A stretch of 64,000 bases of DNA from Symbiodinium natans (GCA_905221605.1 CAJNDS010002114.1:505632-569631), one strand, 5' to 3'. Counted from the first letter of the stretch, positions 1 to 12,384 are shown. Made by a program: numbers and translations. The notes: generated from the sequence alone by a model not told the origin.

Positions 1-1260
1 ATGTTTTAGGAATGGCCCTGCCTTCTCCTTCAACAGCTGAGGCTCAAGGCGGACTCCCCGCTTCGCCGTTCGGCGCTTCGCTTTGCACAGCGCGCAGCCG
101 AAGCCGGGGGCCCCGAGCTGTGTCCAGAATCTCCGCAAGCTTGTGACATCTTACTGACCATTGCCTTCAAACTTATGCGGGCCAAAGGTGTTTCTAGATG
201 AAGGGACTTTTGGCAAGGCTTTGATGTGAGCGTCTTGCATAGGGTGGTTCTGTTTTGTGGGAGTTCAGGGTCCTGACAGTTTGGGGCGCTGATGCTGTGG
301 GTGGCTGGTACTGTGTTGCTTGGTCTTTGTTGTTGGTGTACTTGTGTCCTTCATTCAAAACAAAACTTTTAGGCTTTCGACCTGAAAGCCATCAGGGCCA
401 TCAACCATCTAGTTAGCGGCTAACGACACAGCACTGGAACACGCAGGTACAGCCTTCGGCAAGCTGACGGCTGTTGACAACAAAAGTGATGCTCCTTCTC
501 CAGCTCTGTCAGAATTTTCAGATGAAATTTTAGGGTTTCCCCGTTTTGGGAGTTCAGGGTGTGTAGGGCAGCAGTCTGCATGATTGCGCTTGGCCTGATC
601 CTTAATTAAACATCCTCCGGATAGCCCTCAAAAGCCCCAGTCTCTGTGGTCCGAAACATTTTACTCGACCCCAAAGCATCGGTCGGGGGCTAAGGGTTCG
701 AAACCGAAGAAGAAAGGGCATCCGGACGTTGCAGCTGTACCTGAAACCACGTGGACTCTGACTCCAAACCGAAGGTTTGCAAAGCCTCCTCAAACCTGGC
801 AATAGGCAGGCAACCTTTCATCGAACTGGAATCGATAAGCCTACTCAAAGCCAAGCTCCCAAAGCCAAACGCGACACGAAGCTGGGTTCAACGGGTTGAG
901 TTTGTTTGTCGCAAGGCTTGGGGGGGGGGGGGGCATGGCACGCATTGATTTTTTCTGGGCTTCAGCTTCGAGTGGAGATTTTCCAGCCACCCTTTCTGGG
1001 TGGCCACATCACCATGGCAGCCGCGTTGAAGGATGATGGCCGCTTGGCAAGAAGTTAGGTTCAGGGTTCAGGGTGCAAGCAAGCGCTTGGATGCAAACCA
1101 TAGTCCCCTTTTCGCGTAGGCTCCGGTGGAAGTGAAAGCTTCCTGCAGCATTCCATTCTCTTTCTGAAGGCTTTGGCCTGACAAGTGTGGCCTGTACAGC
1201 CCCTATCGCGCCGAGCCGAACACTCAAGACTCCTTTGGACCATGTTTGGTGCTGGTCCCC
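1..1260. other. spacer without a recognisable gene
   Basis: Only short open frames with no recognisable protein pattern are seen. The stretch holds a G homopolymer near 920-934 and scattered telomere-like words. The missing start exon of the TPR gene may lie here. Confidence 0.4.
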
Positions 1261-1261
1261 A

Positions 1262-1318
1262 AGGAAGCCCAGGAAGCCTAAGAAGTCCAAGAAACCCAGG
1301 AAGCCCAGGAAGCCCAAG
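1262..1318 (+). repeat. AGGAAGCCC-type short tandem repeat
   Basis: Imperfect 9-bp units (AGGAAGCCC / AAGAAGTCC / AAGAAACCC) run in tandem just upstream of the first TPR exon. They would read Lys/Pro/Arg-rich in one frame, but no splice evidence makes them coding. Confidence 0.6.
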
Positions 1319-1342
1319 AAGTGACTTCAAAGATTTGCGGAG

Positions 1343-3873
1343 GCAATGCCAAGTTCAAGGCTGGGAACTACGCCGCCGCGGTGAAGGCCTACACTGAGTC
1401 CCTGGACCGGGGACCAAGAGAGCAGTCCAAGAGAGGGAGATGTCGAGGTGCGGCGTCTTTCGGCCTTTTAGGGCAGGTTGTCGTGCGGTCGTTCATGGCC
1501 TTGCGATTTTGGGGGTGTCCCTGTCGCTCTGATGGTGTGCGGCTGGCGGAGTTCGGGTTAAGGTTCCTGTCGGTGTGATGTCGAGTTTGGAGATTGGTTC
1601 CACCCCAAGTCCTACACGACGCCCTAAAGTTCAGAGCAACGCTTAGCTTTAACAACCACCCAATTTGCTCCGTGAGTTTTGGATGATAATTCTTGAGTTT
1701 TTCTCATGCTGGGGTCTCGGGTTCGGGGGGTTTAGGCGGGGTTTAGGGCAGGGTTAGGCTGGCTTGTGGCAGAAAGTGTACGCAGCTCGACATGAAGCAG
1801 CAAAAGCCCTGAACTCTTGCAGCATCCTAGACCCTGAAAGAACCGCGATTAGCCCAAAGTCGCGGTGGGACAGTCTTACCTCTTGTATCCCTAAATCCTA
1901 GGACCTCCCTCTCATCCGCAACTCCTGTTTGAAATGCCGTCTCCACACACAACGTCTGATTGCTGCTAGCCTTTGGCGCCCTTCACCCCCAAGCCTTGCA
2001 GGGTTTAGGGCAAAGTGCAGGGTTTATCGTTTAGGGTACAGTGCTTGGGTTTTTGGGTCCCGTTTGACATGGTTTTTCGGGAGCGCACCAGCCCTGAAGT
2101 TTGCAAACTTTGCGCCACCCTTGCAAGGCTGCAGATGACTACCTTCATGCTTCTGCTGGGTTTAGGGCTGCAATCTTCACAGTGCCCGTTTTTTTGCAAC
2201 GGCAGTGTCAGCCCCTAGCTGGAAGTTTAGGGGCGGGTCTCTATTTTCGAAGCTTTGCAGGTGGGGAGCTGGGCTGGCCATCGCACCTTAAGCCGGAAAG
2301 CCCCAAGCCTTTCTCTGCGAGGAGCTCGATCCCACGCAGCACCTCTGTTACAGCAACCGTCTCCAGGCAGCAGACTATTTCGCTCTAACCTCCGAGGTTT
2401 TGGGGGAAGGATTCAGAGCCCACACCCTAAACACGAACGCTAAACCCGAACCCCGATACATTTTCGCTGCGCAAGTCGCTCTGTCTGCAGCCGGGCGCCA
2501 CATCTACGCTCTTCAACTTCCGAACCCCTCTGCCGCGAACCAGTTTCTTTAGGGTTTCATCTGATATCTGCACGTTCTCTTGGATCCTCTTTTGTGCCAT
2601 CCTAGGCAGTGCAGCGTACCTTAAGCTGGGGGACTCTGCAGCGGAGGCCTCCAGAGTCGCGACATTGGGGCGCAGTTTCAAGTGTTGCTCCTTCGGGAAG
2701 GGGGCTTTGGGTGTTCTAGGACGGCGTGGGTTCCCCGATGCGTTTGGCCTCGGGCTTCCAGGGTCTCTGCTACGTCTCCTTAGCTCGAACAGGGAATGTC
2801 ATGGCCCTGGCAAGATGGTCCACCTTAATAAAACTAATAGATAGGTCGAGGCCCTGAGGCATTCATCTTTGTCGCTGGTCGCTCACGCTGCCAGAGGCTT
2901 GATGCCAATGTTCCCACTTCTTGTACTGTTGCATCACCCACCCCCAGGCCCGAGGCTCCTGAATCCGCTCAAGCCCCGGAGCTGAAAGCTCCGAAGGCGC
3001 TTGCAGATGCCGAGAAGTGCGTTGAGCTCATGCCCGACTTCGTGAAAGGCCGGCAGCAATCAATGGTCCGGGCAGTTGAGTATATAATACTAGTATAGCG
3101 TTCTATTAGTGTGAATACTCCCTGAAGCTTCGAGACCGTCTGAGAAACCCTCAACCCTTTAAGTTTCCACCCCAGACTGACGCCGAGGCTACTCGAGACA
3201 AGCTGCCGCGCTGCAGGCAATTGCCACAGCTCTCAACTCTCGGCGTGTGAGCAGAGAGCACTCCACATGAAGCAACCAAGCCCCTAGAGCCTAAATCCTC
3301 GACCTAGCAACTCACCACGTGTCCGTTTATCGGCTTGTCGGTGCATCGGCTGCCGCACGGTCTCCGGCCAAGAATGCGCGCGCAATGCGCAACTAGGACA
3401 GCACCCCGCCAGCCCCGGGCACACGCAGATGCTTTTGTGAGGAGTTGGAGCAATGGGATAAGGCGATAGCAGCCTGTGAGCCGGGATGCCCAGTTTGTCA
3501 GGGTTCACCAGCATTGGGTTGCGCCCGATTTGCTCATAGCAGGAAACGCGAAGAGGAAAAAGAATGAGTCAACCCCCTAACAACCTGATGCATCCTGATG
3601 CAATGCGGAGTTGGACTGTGCTCAACAACTTGTCTATTCTACTTGCCGCTCTGCAATCATTTGGTGTACCTTGTGTCAGCCGCACTCCGAATCCCAAACC
3701 TGACTAGCACCCCAGCGTACGCTCCAGACCCCAAGCGGTTATGTAAAGCACAGTCCAGAACCTCAAGCCGGCCCAAGCCCGAAACCCTGCAGCCAAGACC
3801 CCCACATGCCAGGAAAGGCATGTCGGTGTGTTCCAGCACAGACGCTGAGTCCTTGAAGAAGACCCTTGCGGAG
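1343..3873 (+). CDS. STI1/HOP-type TPR domain protein (partial, 6 exons)
   Basis: Six small exons join in phase into one three-repeat TPR1 domain: 1343-1404, 2322-2396, 2997-3048, 3188-3216, 3442-3484 and 3842-3873. The product reads GNAKFKAGNYAAAVKAY..., LDPTQHLCYSNR..., ALADAEKCVELMPDFVKG, GYSRQAAALQ, ELEQWDKAIAACE, AESLKKTLAEV. This is the STI1/HOP co-chaperone pattern, whose TPR1 groove grips the C-terminal EEVD of Hsp70. The known clamp positions visible here are kept: Asn of GN, Asn of YSNR, and Lys and Arg of VKGYSR. The first clamp Lys would sit in an unseen upstream exon. Inferred donors are GA (1405), GT (2397), GC (3049), GC (3217), GA (3485) and GT (3874); all acceptors are AG. 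The start exon and the later STI1 domains (DP, TPR2A/B) were not found, so this may be a short TPR-only protein or a fragment. The domain call is firm; exact exon ends are inferred. Confidence 0.8.
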
Positions 3874-4710
3874 GTGGTTGTAGTGGGTCTGGGCTTGCTG
3901 AGGTTCAGGAAGGTTCAGGAAGACACGAAGTTTGTCGTTGTCATTGTTCTCGTGGTTGTCGTTGTCAGCATTCGGTGGGCTCAGGCTTTCAAGTGCTGTG
4001 TGCCGGGACCACAAGACCTCTGAACCTGCTTTCTTGGTTCTGATCTCGGGTCCAGCATCGTTATCTAGCTGCCAAGCCACCAAGTACTTGGCACTGAAGA
4101 TTGGGCTGCAGCGACGGTCCCGCTTTGCCAGTATTCTTCGACTTTTGCAACACATCGACCTTAGACACGAACTGTTTGGGAGAAAATGCTGGATTGATAC
4201 CACTGTCCTGAAAGAGTGAACATGCTGGCATCCCCCCTGAGCGTTGAACTCATCTGGGTGGGGGGGGGGTCGTGGGATCGTAGCCTAATCCCAGGACCTC
4301 AATCCAAGTGCTTCGAACGAATCCCACTGAATCACTATGACTTCTATGACTTCCAACCTTCAAAGATACTGAGCCCTGTCCTACTGGTAGCCAGGTACGA
4401 AATAGGCACTTTGCCTCCCAGCTGCAGGCAGGCTTGAGAGGGTCGAGGGCTTGAGGTTTTACGCAGCAGAGAGCGCTCGACAGTGCTGGTCGGGGTTCCG
4501 ACTGAGTCGCTCATGGTTCCAAGTGCCACTAGGTGCGTGCAGGACTTGAGTTCGTGCCGCCGATGCAGCTTTGAACTTAAAGCACTTCTGAGAGACTATC
4601 GCTCCAGTCGTAGGGCTTGTTGGGGAAAAGGGGGTGGGGTTGAGAATGCTACGCTTCCTTCTGCCCCAAATCAAAAGTCACCTCCTTGACACCTTGACAG
4701 ATCCTAGCAG

Positions 4711-4770
4711 GGCTGCTGGCATGGCAAAGTGACCGAAGCCCTGGGCGGCTACGACCAGGAGATGGAGTGA
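4711..4770 (+). CDS. possible terminal exon of the TPR gene
   Basis: After an AG acceptor at 4709-4710 there is a 20-codon stretch ending KVTEALGGYDQEME and then TGA at 4768-4770. Its phase (0) matches the end of the exon at 3842-3873, and its A..AL..Y pattern is TPR-helix-like. It could be the last exon of the upstream gene or belong to another gene. No intervening exon was identified between 3874 and 4710. Confidence 0.3.
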   Translation, partial: GCWHGKVTEALGGYDQEME

Positions 4771-4949
4771 ATGCCTCACAAAAAGCATGGTTCTACGTTG
4801 AGGGTTTCACTGCGTTTCGGGCCCTCCTCTGTGGCGTTCTTTGCAAGAAGGCTTTGGAGTTGATGTTATGCCGGAATTGAAAGACGGCCATGTGGTTGTG
4901 GAAGCTGTGTGTCATTCTGTAGTGCAAAGACATGCAAAGCCTCCAACAC

Positions 4950-5364
4950 TCCCCCCCTCCCCCCCCTCCCCCCCCTCCTCCCCCTCCCCCCCTCCCCCCC
5001 CTCCCCCCCCTCCCCCCCCTCCCCCCCCTCCCCCCCCCTCCCCCCCCTCCCCCCCTCCCCCCCCCCCTCCCCCCCCTCCCCCCTCCCCCCCCTCCCCCCC
5101 TCCCCCCCCCCTCCCCCCCCTCCCCCCCCTCCCCCCTCCCCCCCCCCCCTCCCCCCCCTCCCCCCCCTTCCCCCCCCTCCCCCCCCTCCCCCCCCTCCCC
5201 CCCCTCCCCCCCCCTCCCCCCCCTCGCCCCCCTCCCCCCCCTCCCCGCCTCCCCCCCCTCCCCCCTCCCCCCTCCCTCCCCCCCCTCCCCCACCTCCCCC
5301 CCCCCCCTCCCTCCTCCCTCCCCTCCCCCCCTCCCCTCCCCCCCCTCCCCCCCCTCCACCCCCT
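4950..5364 (+). repeat. C-rich minisatellite, TCCCCCCC-type units
   Basis: About 415 bp of almost pure pyrimidine on the + strand: runs of 5-9 C separated by single T, with units of about 6-9 bp. The complement is G-run DNA with strong G-quadruplex potential; the C strand could form an i-motif. It leaves long open frames in all three + frames (Pro/Ser-rich) and on the minus strand (Gly-rich). These are a by-product of the repeat, not evidence for proteins. Confidence 0.9.
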
Positions 5365-5401
5365 TGCCCATGGACAGCCAGGTTTCGTCTTTGTATTGTT
5401 G

Positions 5402-5617
5402 ATGGATAATTCGGACTTGGCGTCGCGAGGCTTGAGACTACAGGAAGCCCCAGAAATTCGCCTTTCTTCCCACACCCCTGGGTCCGCAATCCATGAAAAA
5501 GCGACGCTTGAAGTCTCCGGCTCTCCTCTCTTGCAAGGTTCCTGGATGGATGGCAAGTTAGAGTTCAAGTCCTGGGTCGATCCATCATCGGCCACTACAA
5601 AGTTGCCGCCGGACTGA
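5402..5617 (+). CDS. exon-like segment, unknown product
   Basis: The open frame that exits the C-rich array continues into ordinary sequence containing HEKATLEVSGSPLLQGSW and LEFKSWVDPSS and ends at TGA near 5617. Residue composition looks protein-like, but there is no recognised domain and no clear upstream acceptor. Confidence 0.2.
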   Translation: MDNSDLASRGLRLQEAPEIRLSSHTPGSAIHEKATLEVSGSPLLQGSWMDGKLEFKSWVDPSSATTKLPPD

Positions 5618-5619
5618 GA

Positions 5620-7030
5620 AAAAGCCCGAGAGCCACCAAACGAAGGGGCCAAAACCTAAACCAGTCTCAGCCAAAGCGGCTAACTTCTTGCCATTGGGCT
5701 TGATCCAAGGATGGCACCCTCGACCCAAAGCACCTTGACATCCAGGTGTGCGCCTTCAGCTTTCCTTTGGCAATGCCTAGCAAGGATTTGAGTACAAGTC
5801 CCTCATCACATGATGTTGCGGTCCATCGCGGTGTCCAACCGAGAATCGAAACCACCTCCTGAAGCGAATCAAAGCCAATACCTGGTGCTACTTTGTTCTT
5901 CTTGGACTTGGGTGCTGGGTCTCCGAAATCAGATGGATGCTTTTTTGGAACAAGCTTGCGGAAGTATCAGGGTTTCCTGTGCAAGGACCTGACTCCTTGA
6001 CGCAAGTCCTCTCACAAGTGTGTAAACACCTCTGAACGTGCATGCGACTGCTTCATGGATCCGGACCCAATTGCGGCATCATGGAGTGGCCTGCAACAAT
6101 CCTGTATGCCAGCTAGTGCAACTGGAGCTTTCCACCTCACGACACTTCCAATCTCAGTCTCAGGGTCAGACTTGTGTAGGTAATTCAAGAGATGCATTTT
6201 TAAATCAATCCTTAAAGTTTTGAAAGGGGAGGCTGACGCTCTTAATGGCGCATAAAGGTTTTACGTACGTATATACATTTTTTTTTTTTGGGGGGGGGGG
6301 GGGCGACCATTTATTTGTATTCCTATCTAACCTATTTGTACATGAAGAATCTACGTATAGGAATAGGTGCGGGTGCAGGTATAGTACAAAGAGACATGAT
6401 AGCGCAAGGCATGAACATACATGCAGGCATGACCATAAAGAACAAGATGAAGGCACAACTGTCTATGTATATATATATATATGTAAAATATAATACAATA
6501 TAATATACATATGTGTTTTTGTATATCATAGCAGCAGCTGGAATGGATGCATGTGGCCCAGGTTTCTATGCAGGAGCTACCCCCTGGCATGCCGTCGGGT
6601 TCTGGGCTGTCGCGGGATTTCGCCGGCTTCCATGGGCTTTTGTTCAGATTGAGTCTTATGTGCCGAGCGGTTGGCACGAGATTAAAGCTTAGGACGGCTG
6701 TTGGTTGTTTCTGGGAATCCTTGAGGTTCTCGCAGTCTGAGGACCGACAATGCAGGATGGCTTCAGCGCGGTACGAGGGTTTGCCAGGTCGAGGGCAGAC
6801 TCGTGTATGGGTATCAAGAGGGGATGGCCAGGTATGCCCTCGACCCATGCCAACTTACCGTAGCTTACAGCAGTGAGTAGGAAGAAAACTTATCGCCCTC
6901 TACTACTGAAACAGCTTTCGCTGCCTGACACGCCATCGTTGAAGACGTTCCACAGTAAAGATGGCTGGCTGTCGGGTTACGATGTAGGATGCAGCGCGAT
7001 TGATTTCGTGACGTGTCGAGCTTGAGACTC
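5620..7030. other. spacer with AT-rich tract
   Basis: No gene recognised. It contains a T run followed by a G run (about 6279-6303) and an alternating AT tract near 6463-6512. Confidence 0.4.
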
Positions 7031-7229
7031 ATATAGCGTGACTCGGGATGGCCGTCGGCTGAAGGCAGCTGTCGTTCTCATTTGCTCAACCTGTTCTCTC
7101 CTCGAGTTCCTTGACCATGCAAAAGCGAGGCCAACTCCCCCGGTGCCTTACATTGCCAAGCTGGATATCAAGGCCTCGGTGCAGAGCACATTCGGAGACG
7201 GGCTGCCGGGAGAGTTGAGAGTTTAGGGG

Positions 7230-10220
7230 TTTAGGTATCGGCCAGGGTGTGGAAGGGATCTCTCTTTTCTGAGGGCTGGAGGCCCGTTCCAGCCCGGGGT
7301 TGTAGGCATCTGCACAATTTTGGGGGATGTGAAGAGCCTTTCCACCAACAAAATGGGCTACTTCTTGGGTAGGATCATGTCTTGCATCCAATAGTTGTCC
7401 TCGTTGTTCGGGCTCCGGAGCTAGCAGCTAGCGCCCGAATGGACTCGAAGGTGTACAAACCTAACACCCCGAAATGCTTCCCGAATGTGGCACTGCTGGG
7501 CAGGGGCTTCACCTCTGCTGTCCCTACATGAAGCTTGGAGTTTGTAGAGCTTGGGAGTCAGGATTCTGGGTTCCGGGGTAGGTCGGTTTGGTCGTTGGCC
7601 TGTTTCCTCTTACAGGGAGCCCTGGGGTCCTGCAGATTTCTGTGTTAAGGCCGAAGCCTTTCAAATCAAAAACCCTCAAATTGCGCCAGCGAGAGTTCCC
7701 TGTCCTGTTTTCTTAGGTTAGAAGCTGCATTGACATACGTAGATCCATGGTGGCGAGAGGGTAGGTTCTAAGCCGCTCTGGCGGAGCTGAGGCGGCTTTG
7801 GTAGTGCACCACCGGCTGTTCAGAGTAACATCATTCATCATTGGAAGGACTTGTGAGCTGTGAGAGAATCAAGCGAGTCCCCCCACAGTATGGGATGCGT
7901 ACACACACACACACACCAAGGAGGATGGAGAGACCAGTGACCTTCGAAGGCATCCGAAGCACAGACTTACAACTTTTGGCGGGCATTTGAGTGTTTGTGG
8001 AGGCCGAGAGGCTTCGGGTAATCCAAGATGACGAAAGGCAGAACTCTTGCACCTTCACCCGGAATCCCTGAACTTCGAACTGCCCAACTATCGGCATTTG
8101 AGGGCTTGATTCGGCTCTTGGACAGATTGCCTTGTTCTTGGCGTGCTCCATCGTGGAGTATCTCTTCTGTGCCCACCCGGACGAGCGTGCAGTTGCTTCG
8201 GACAAGCCCCCGCGCGCTCAGCACGATGCTGCCCAAAGTTATTAGAACAAGGGCACAGAGTGCCCACCCGCAGCAACAGTTTCCAGTATTGTTGGGAGTG
8301 CCCACCCCTAGCAATTCCGCGGACAGAAGTTTGCGGCGAAGTGCCGTACAATTCCCGGACCCGAAAAATGTCAGGATGGCTCTCGAATCGGGTTGTTTTC
8401 TAGTGGCCCTCCTCAACGCAGCAAATGCCGCTTGGAGTTCGTGAAGCCTCGTAGTGCAGGAACAGTAGTAAGGGTTTGGGTTTCAGGCTTGTCTGGCTAT
8501 GTACCCAAGCTCGTTAAGCTCTCGTGCCTAGTGAGCGGACAGCGAGGTGAAGGCTACTGCCTCATGACAAAGGGGCGCATGGAAAGCAGCACGGCTCCTT
8601 GTTCGCTGAGTCCAAAACCTCTACACCTCACACCCGCCCACTTTCAAGTCCCGTTTTGGAGGTTTCAGACTCTACGTGGTAGTTGAATGAGTCAGGTCTC
8701 GAAGGTTTCTTGCGCCGCTTCGAACTTTCAGGAAGGGTTCAGCGTCTCTAGAGCCCAAACAGACAGGATGACAGGCCTGTGCGCAGTATAGAACCATTGC
8801 CCCCAGACTTCTGAGGCAGGCCCGTCTGCTCGGGTCTCCCAAGCCATCATTGAACCCGAACTCAGGTAGCTCAATCTTTCCTTGTACATCATAAAACGAA
8901 GCGCAAAGCTGCATGACTGGTGCTGGAGAAGCTTTCGCCGAACATGGTCAACAGGGTGTAGTTGAATGTCTCCTTACTTTATCCAGCCTAAGCACGCTCG
9001 ATGCATAGAGCAATGTGTAATTTAAAATCGTTTTTGCTGGGCCTGCAGCAGCAGAAGGTCTAGGATGTGGGCTCTAGGTTTATGCCTAGGACCCTAAAGC
9101 CCAAAGCCTTGAACAGACTTAGAAAGCCGAGTTTAGGGTTTAGGGTTGCCCTGATGCAGGTAGTCTGCATAGAGGTGAGGGCTTTGTTCCAGCTGTCAGC
9201 CACCCAGGATAACAGCATTGCAACTCTCAGCAGCTTGGCTTATGCTTGAAGGGTTCAGTGTCTCATCGGAGGTCCTGAGCCCGAAATCCCCTATGGTGGC
9301 TGGTGATGTGGGAGTCGCACTTGAGTTCGTCCACCCCAAACTCGAAACCGTGAATACAACGGCCTCCAGCTCCAGCTGCGTAACTCGAGTACGAAAGTAC
9401 AATGTTTCTATCTGCTCAGGCTGCAAGCCTGCAATCCCAAAGCATAAGGCTTGCTGCCTTATCCTACTGCTGATCTCGGATTAACTCTGAATCTGTATCA
9501 TCCGCCCACGCGAGTCAACCGTTGGGCACATCAAGTTAAGACTTCCTACGCGGGAAGCCTGACAGTTTGGCAAATTGGGCATTAGTGGGGTTCCCCTTCA
9601 CGCACGACCCGGGGTAGTGCCAGGCCAGGAGGAAAGAGTGGTTTTGTGTGCGCAGGACTGATTGTGCAGAGAGTGGGGGCTTAGGCCGAAGATTGTCGTG
9701 GACCCACAGTACGTAGGGTCGACTTTTTGGTATCAGGATTCAGGATCAGATTCCATGATTCAGGGGGGCATTCAGAGGTGATGGTGCATCTCAACAAGTG
9801 TCTGCAATTCACATGCATTTGTCGTTGGTGCCCCGGACCCAGGCCAGAATTCTAAGCATTTTTCTGCTGCCCCGGGAATGCCTCACGGCTACGCACGAAG
9901 TTCCTCAAGCCTCTTGCTTGAAGTCTAAGCCCTCTGCCCTACCCAGGCCTGTGAACAATTCATGAAAAGACACCCAGAAGGAAATTTGAGGATCCTGAAG
10001 CTGCAGAGCCCAGAAACCACCACGAACCCCAAAACGCCCCGAACCCTCTCACGTGGAGCCTTAGGAAGCATCAGCTTACTCTCCACACGCTCCCCCGCAA
10101 AACGAATCATGGACCCTCACTTCTATGCCTGAAGTAGTAACTTCTTAAGCTCAAGCCCGAGCTGCCTTTGACCTTACATCCGAAGTTCAAGGCTGTAGAG
10201 CCACGAACTGCGCAGGAGTT
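7230..10220. other. low-density stretch, no gene recognised
   Basis: About 3 kb with only short open frames. A minus-strand frame at 7967-8416 has one hydrophobic segment (CALVLITLGSIVLSARGL) but no family match. Double and single TTTAGGG words occur around 9130-9150. Confidence 0.35.
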
Positions 10221-10539
10221 GATTGCAGCCCTTCCCAGCAGAAGATTGGACATGGAGGAAGCGGAGCCCCCAGACTGCTTGTAGGCTAAAGAGCAGCCCT
10301 ATGTTTCCCAGCAATACGCGTGTTAACTTTACCATCGTCAGTTTACATGGAGAGATGCCTGGCAGCAGACGTGTGGATTACTTCAAGTCGTTGAAGCCCC
10401 TCATGGGTTCTGTCGCTTTCGAAATCAGCGTACCTTCACATGCAACTGGTTCATTCATCGGTGTTCAGGACTTGGGCGATCGGAGACAGTTCTACTGCCG
10501 AATTGACAACCTGTTCACAGCAGATCTAACGTGGTATTT

Positions 10540-10975
10540 TCGAATTATGGGAGGATCGCCAAAGCGATTCCGATGATGAAGGCGGATTTGTGCCCGCGCT
10601 CCAGAACCGCATGCCTTCTGCAGTTGTCCCGAAGAAAGCTTCCATCGCTGGAAGGGCAGGCTGAGGCATGTCAATGCTGGAAAATCGTGCAGTTCTCCTC
10701 GAAGCGATGCAAGAACTCGTGTATGCAAATGACTTCCGGCGCATGGACACTGTGGAGTGCTGGAAAAAACACGGGGGCCTTGCAAGCCCATTGGATCGCA
10801 TCATGCCTTCCGAAGAGCTACGAAGCGGACCTGGACCTCTTTCTCAGCATCATCGCCCCCGAAGCTCCTGGAGATTGCCGGCTGGGAGGCCGCGGTGGAG
10901 TGGGAGATGCAGGAAAGGTCGGGGGAGAAAGCAAAGCTTGGCTGGAAGACTTTAGCTGCTTCTCTGGGCGACACT
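10540..10975 (+). pseudogene. frame-broken coding-like segment, unknown
   Basis: Protein-like runs lie close together in different frames or separated by a stop: ELWEDRQSDSDDEGGF then, after TGA, MSMLENRAVLLEAMQELVY and FRRMDTVECWKKHGG, then in another frame LLEIAGWEAAVEWEMQER. This looks like a decayed gene or several exons whose junctions I could not place. No family was recognised. Confidence 0.3.
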
Positions 10976-11130
10976 CTAGGGATACTCGGCGGGACTTTCT
11001 GCGGGCTTTTCTGGGGGTGGGCAATGAGGGCAATGCAAGGATACTCGGCGCAACTGTCTGCGGGCTTCTCTGCGAGTAGGCACTCTAGGGCCTAGGGGTA
11101 CTCGGCGGGCTCTTTGGGGGCACTCCTCGA
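10974..11130 (+). repeat. degenerate tandem repeat, about 60-bp units
   Basis: Three diverged copies share GGATACTCGGCGGGACTTTC / CTGCGGGCTT / CTCTAGG blocks in tandem. Confidence 0.6.
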
Positions 11131-11480
11131 GCCGAGACCCGATCACTGGTGTGACCATGGGTGCAGCTGAGGTCACGAATGCTCAGAAGTAGAAGAAGTA
11201 GCCCTTCCCCCAAGCTGGAAGCACTCCGGCACAATCAACCGCTCCGCCTAGACCTTTCAGTCCCATCAACCATCCCTCAGCGAGAGAGCAAGGTTGCAAA
11301 TGCCACGCAAGAGATGCCGAGGTGCACCCAGAATTTCATGGCAAACAAGCAAACAACTCCACCCCAGCAAGAGACCGACATCCATCAAGAATGCAGCCAG
11401 AAGTCAACACGCACTCACCCAACAAAGAACCAAACTCGAAGAAACCCAACCTCAGCGAAAGGCCAAGGCGCAAAAACATA

Positions 11481-11594
11481 GAGGAAGACGTCTGCCAAGC
11501 CAAGGCGCACCCAGAACCCTTCCGAGATCTTGAGGAAGATCTTGGAAGGGCTCTGGGTGCGCCTTGGCTTGGAGTTGCAGACGCCTTCCTCGTC
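11481..11594 (+). repeat. long near-perfect hairpin (inverted repeat)
   Basis: Two arms of about 50 nt pair almost completely around a roughly 5-nt loop centred near 11533. Left-arm blocks CAAGCCAAGGCGCACCCAGA and CCCTTCC recur as reverse complement in the right arm. Differences are a few mismatches and a 5-nt bulge (AACTC side). It could be a foldback (MITE-like) element or a small-RNA-type precursor; no coding role is seen. Confidence 0.85.
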
Positions 11595-11890
11595 TTTTTG
11601 GAAAGCACTGCATTCACCAATGTTTTGGGCACGTGACCCGCGCAAAACCTGTAGAAAGGCATAAGAACAAAACCCAGCCCAATACCAAACATAGCAAGCA
11701 ACTACACAAGCAGAGCTTTCTCTTTCGGCCCCCATTCGTTCCATATAGATTCATGATAAAGGGTCCCGTGCGCCTTGCAGACCAGGGCCCGGAGATTGTC
11801 CATAAAACCCGATAACACCCGAATCTCTGATCTGTCGAAATCTCAGAAATCCGCATAAATCTTACAGACTTCACGCCTTGAATCATTGAG

Positions 11891-11941
11891 GTGGGTGCGC
11901 AGGACAACGAAGAAGTTGCTCGAGAGAAGCTCATGGCGCAG
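11891..11941 (+). CDS. well-bounded anonymous exon
   Basis: A 17-codon phase-0 segment VGAQDNEEVAREKLMAQ sits exactly between an AG|G acceptor (11889-11890) and a G|GT donor (11942), matching the splice grammar of the recognised genes. The product is not recognised and partner exons were not found. Confidence 0.4.
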
Positions 11942-12384
11942 GTAGTGGCAGGGGGTGGCCTTGGGCTGCGTTCGTGTTTGGAATTTCAGGTGCTTCTAGG
12001 AAAGCTTATTTGGATGTATGGCTTAATTAAAGGGGTTGTGCAGTCTTCAAGCTCAGAGCCTTGCCAGCGGAAGGAGTCTCTCGGGTTGCACATAGTTTGG
12101 AGTATGTTCACTGATGGACGTGAGTTTTGATACTCAAATAGTACCTTTGTTTTGCTGACCAAGGCTAGGGTGCAGGAAGGCTAACAAAGCCAAAGCTGTA
12201 AACCGGTCAACTCGCTGCCAGGGAAACCTTAACCAGCGACCTCGATCCCAGCGTGTTGCGCTTCTACGCTTAGCCGCGCGCCATATGACTTTCCCTCCTT
12301 TGCAGTCCAGCTATACAGCAACCGAGCAATGAAAAAGATATCGCATGCCATTTCCAATCCGAGGGCTTCGACATTGCGATCCGC

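Noticed and set aside
4793-5652. Long Pro/Ser-rich (+) and Gly-rich (-) open frames of 150-260 codons
   Set aside because: They arise because the C-rich minisatellite lacks stops in every frame; no splice or domain evidence.
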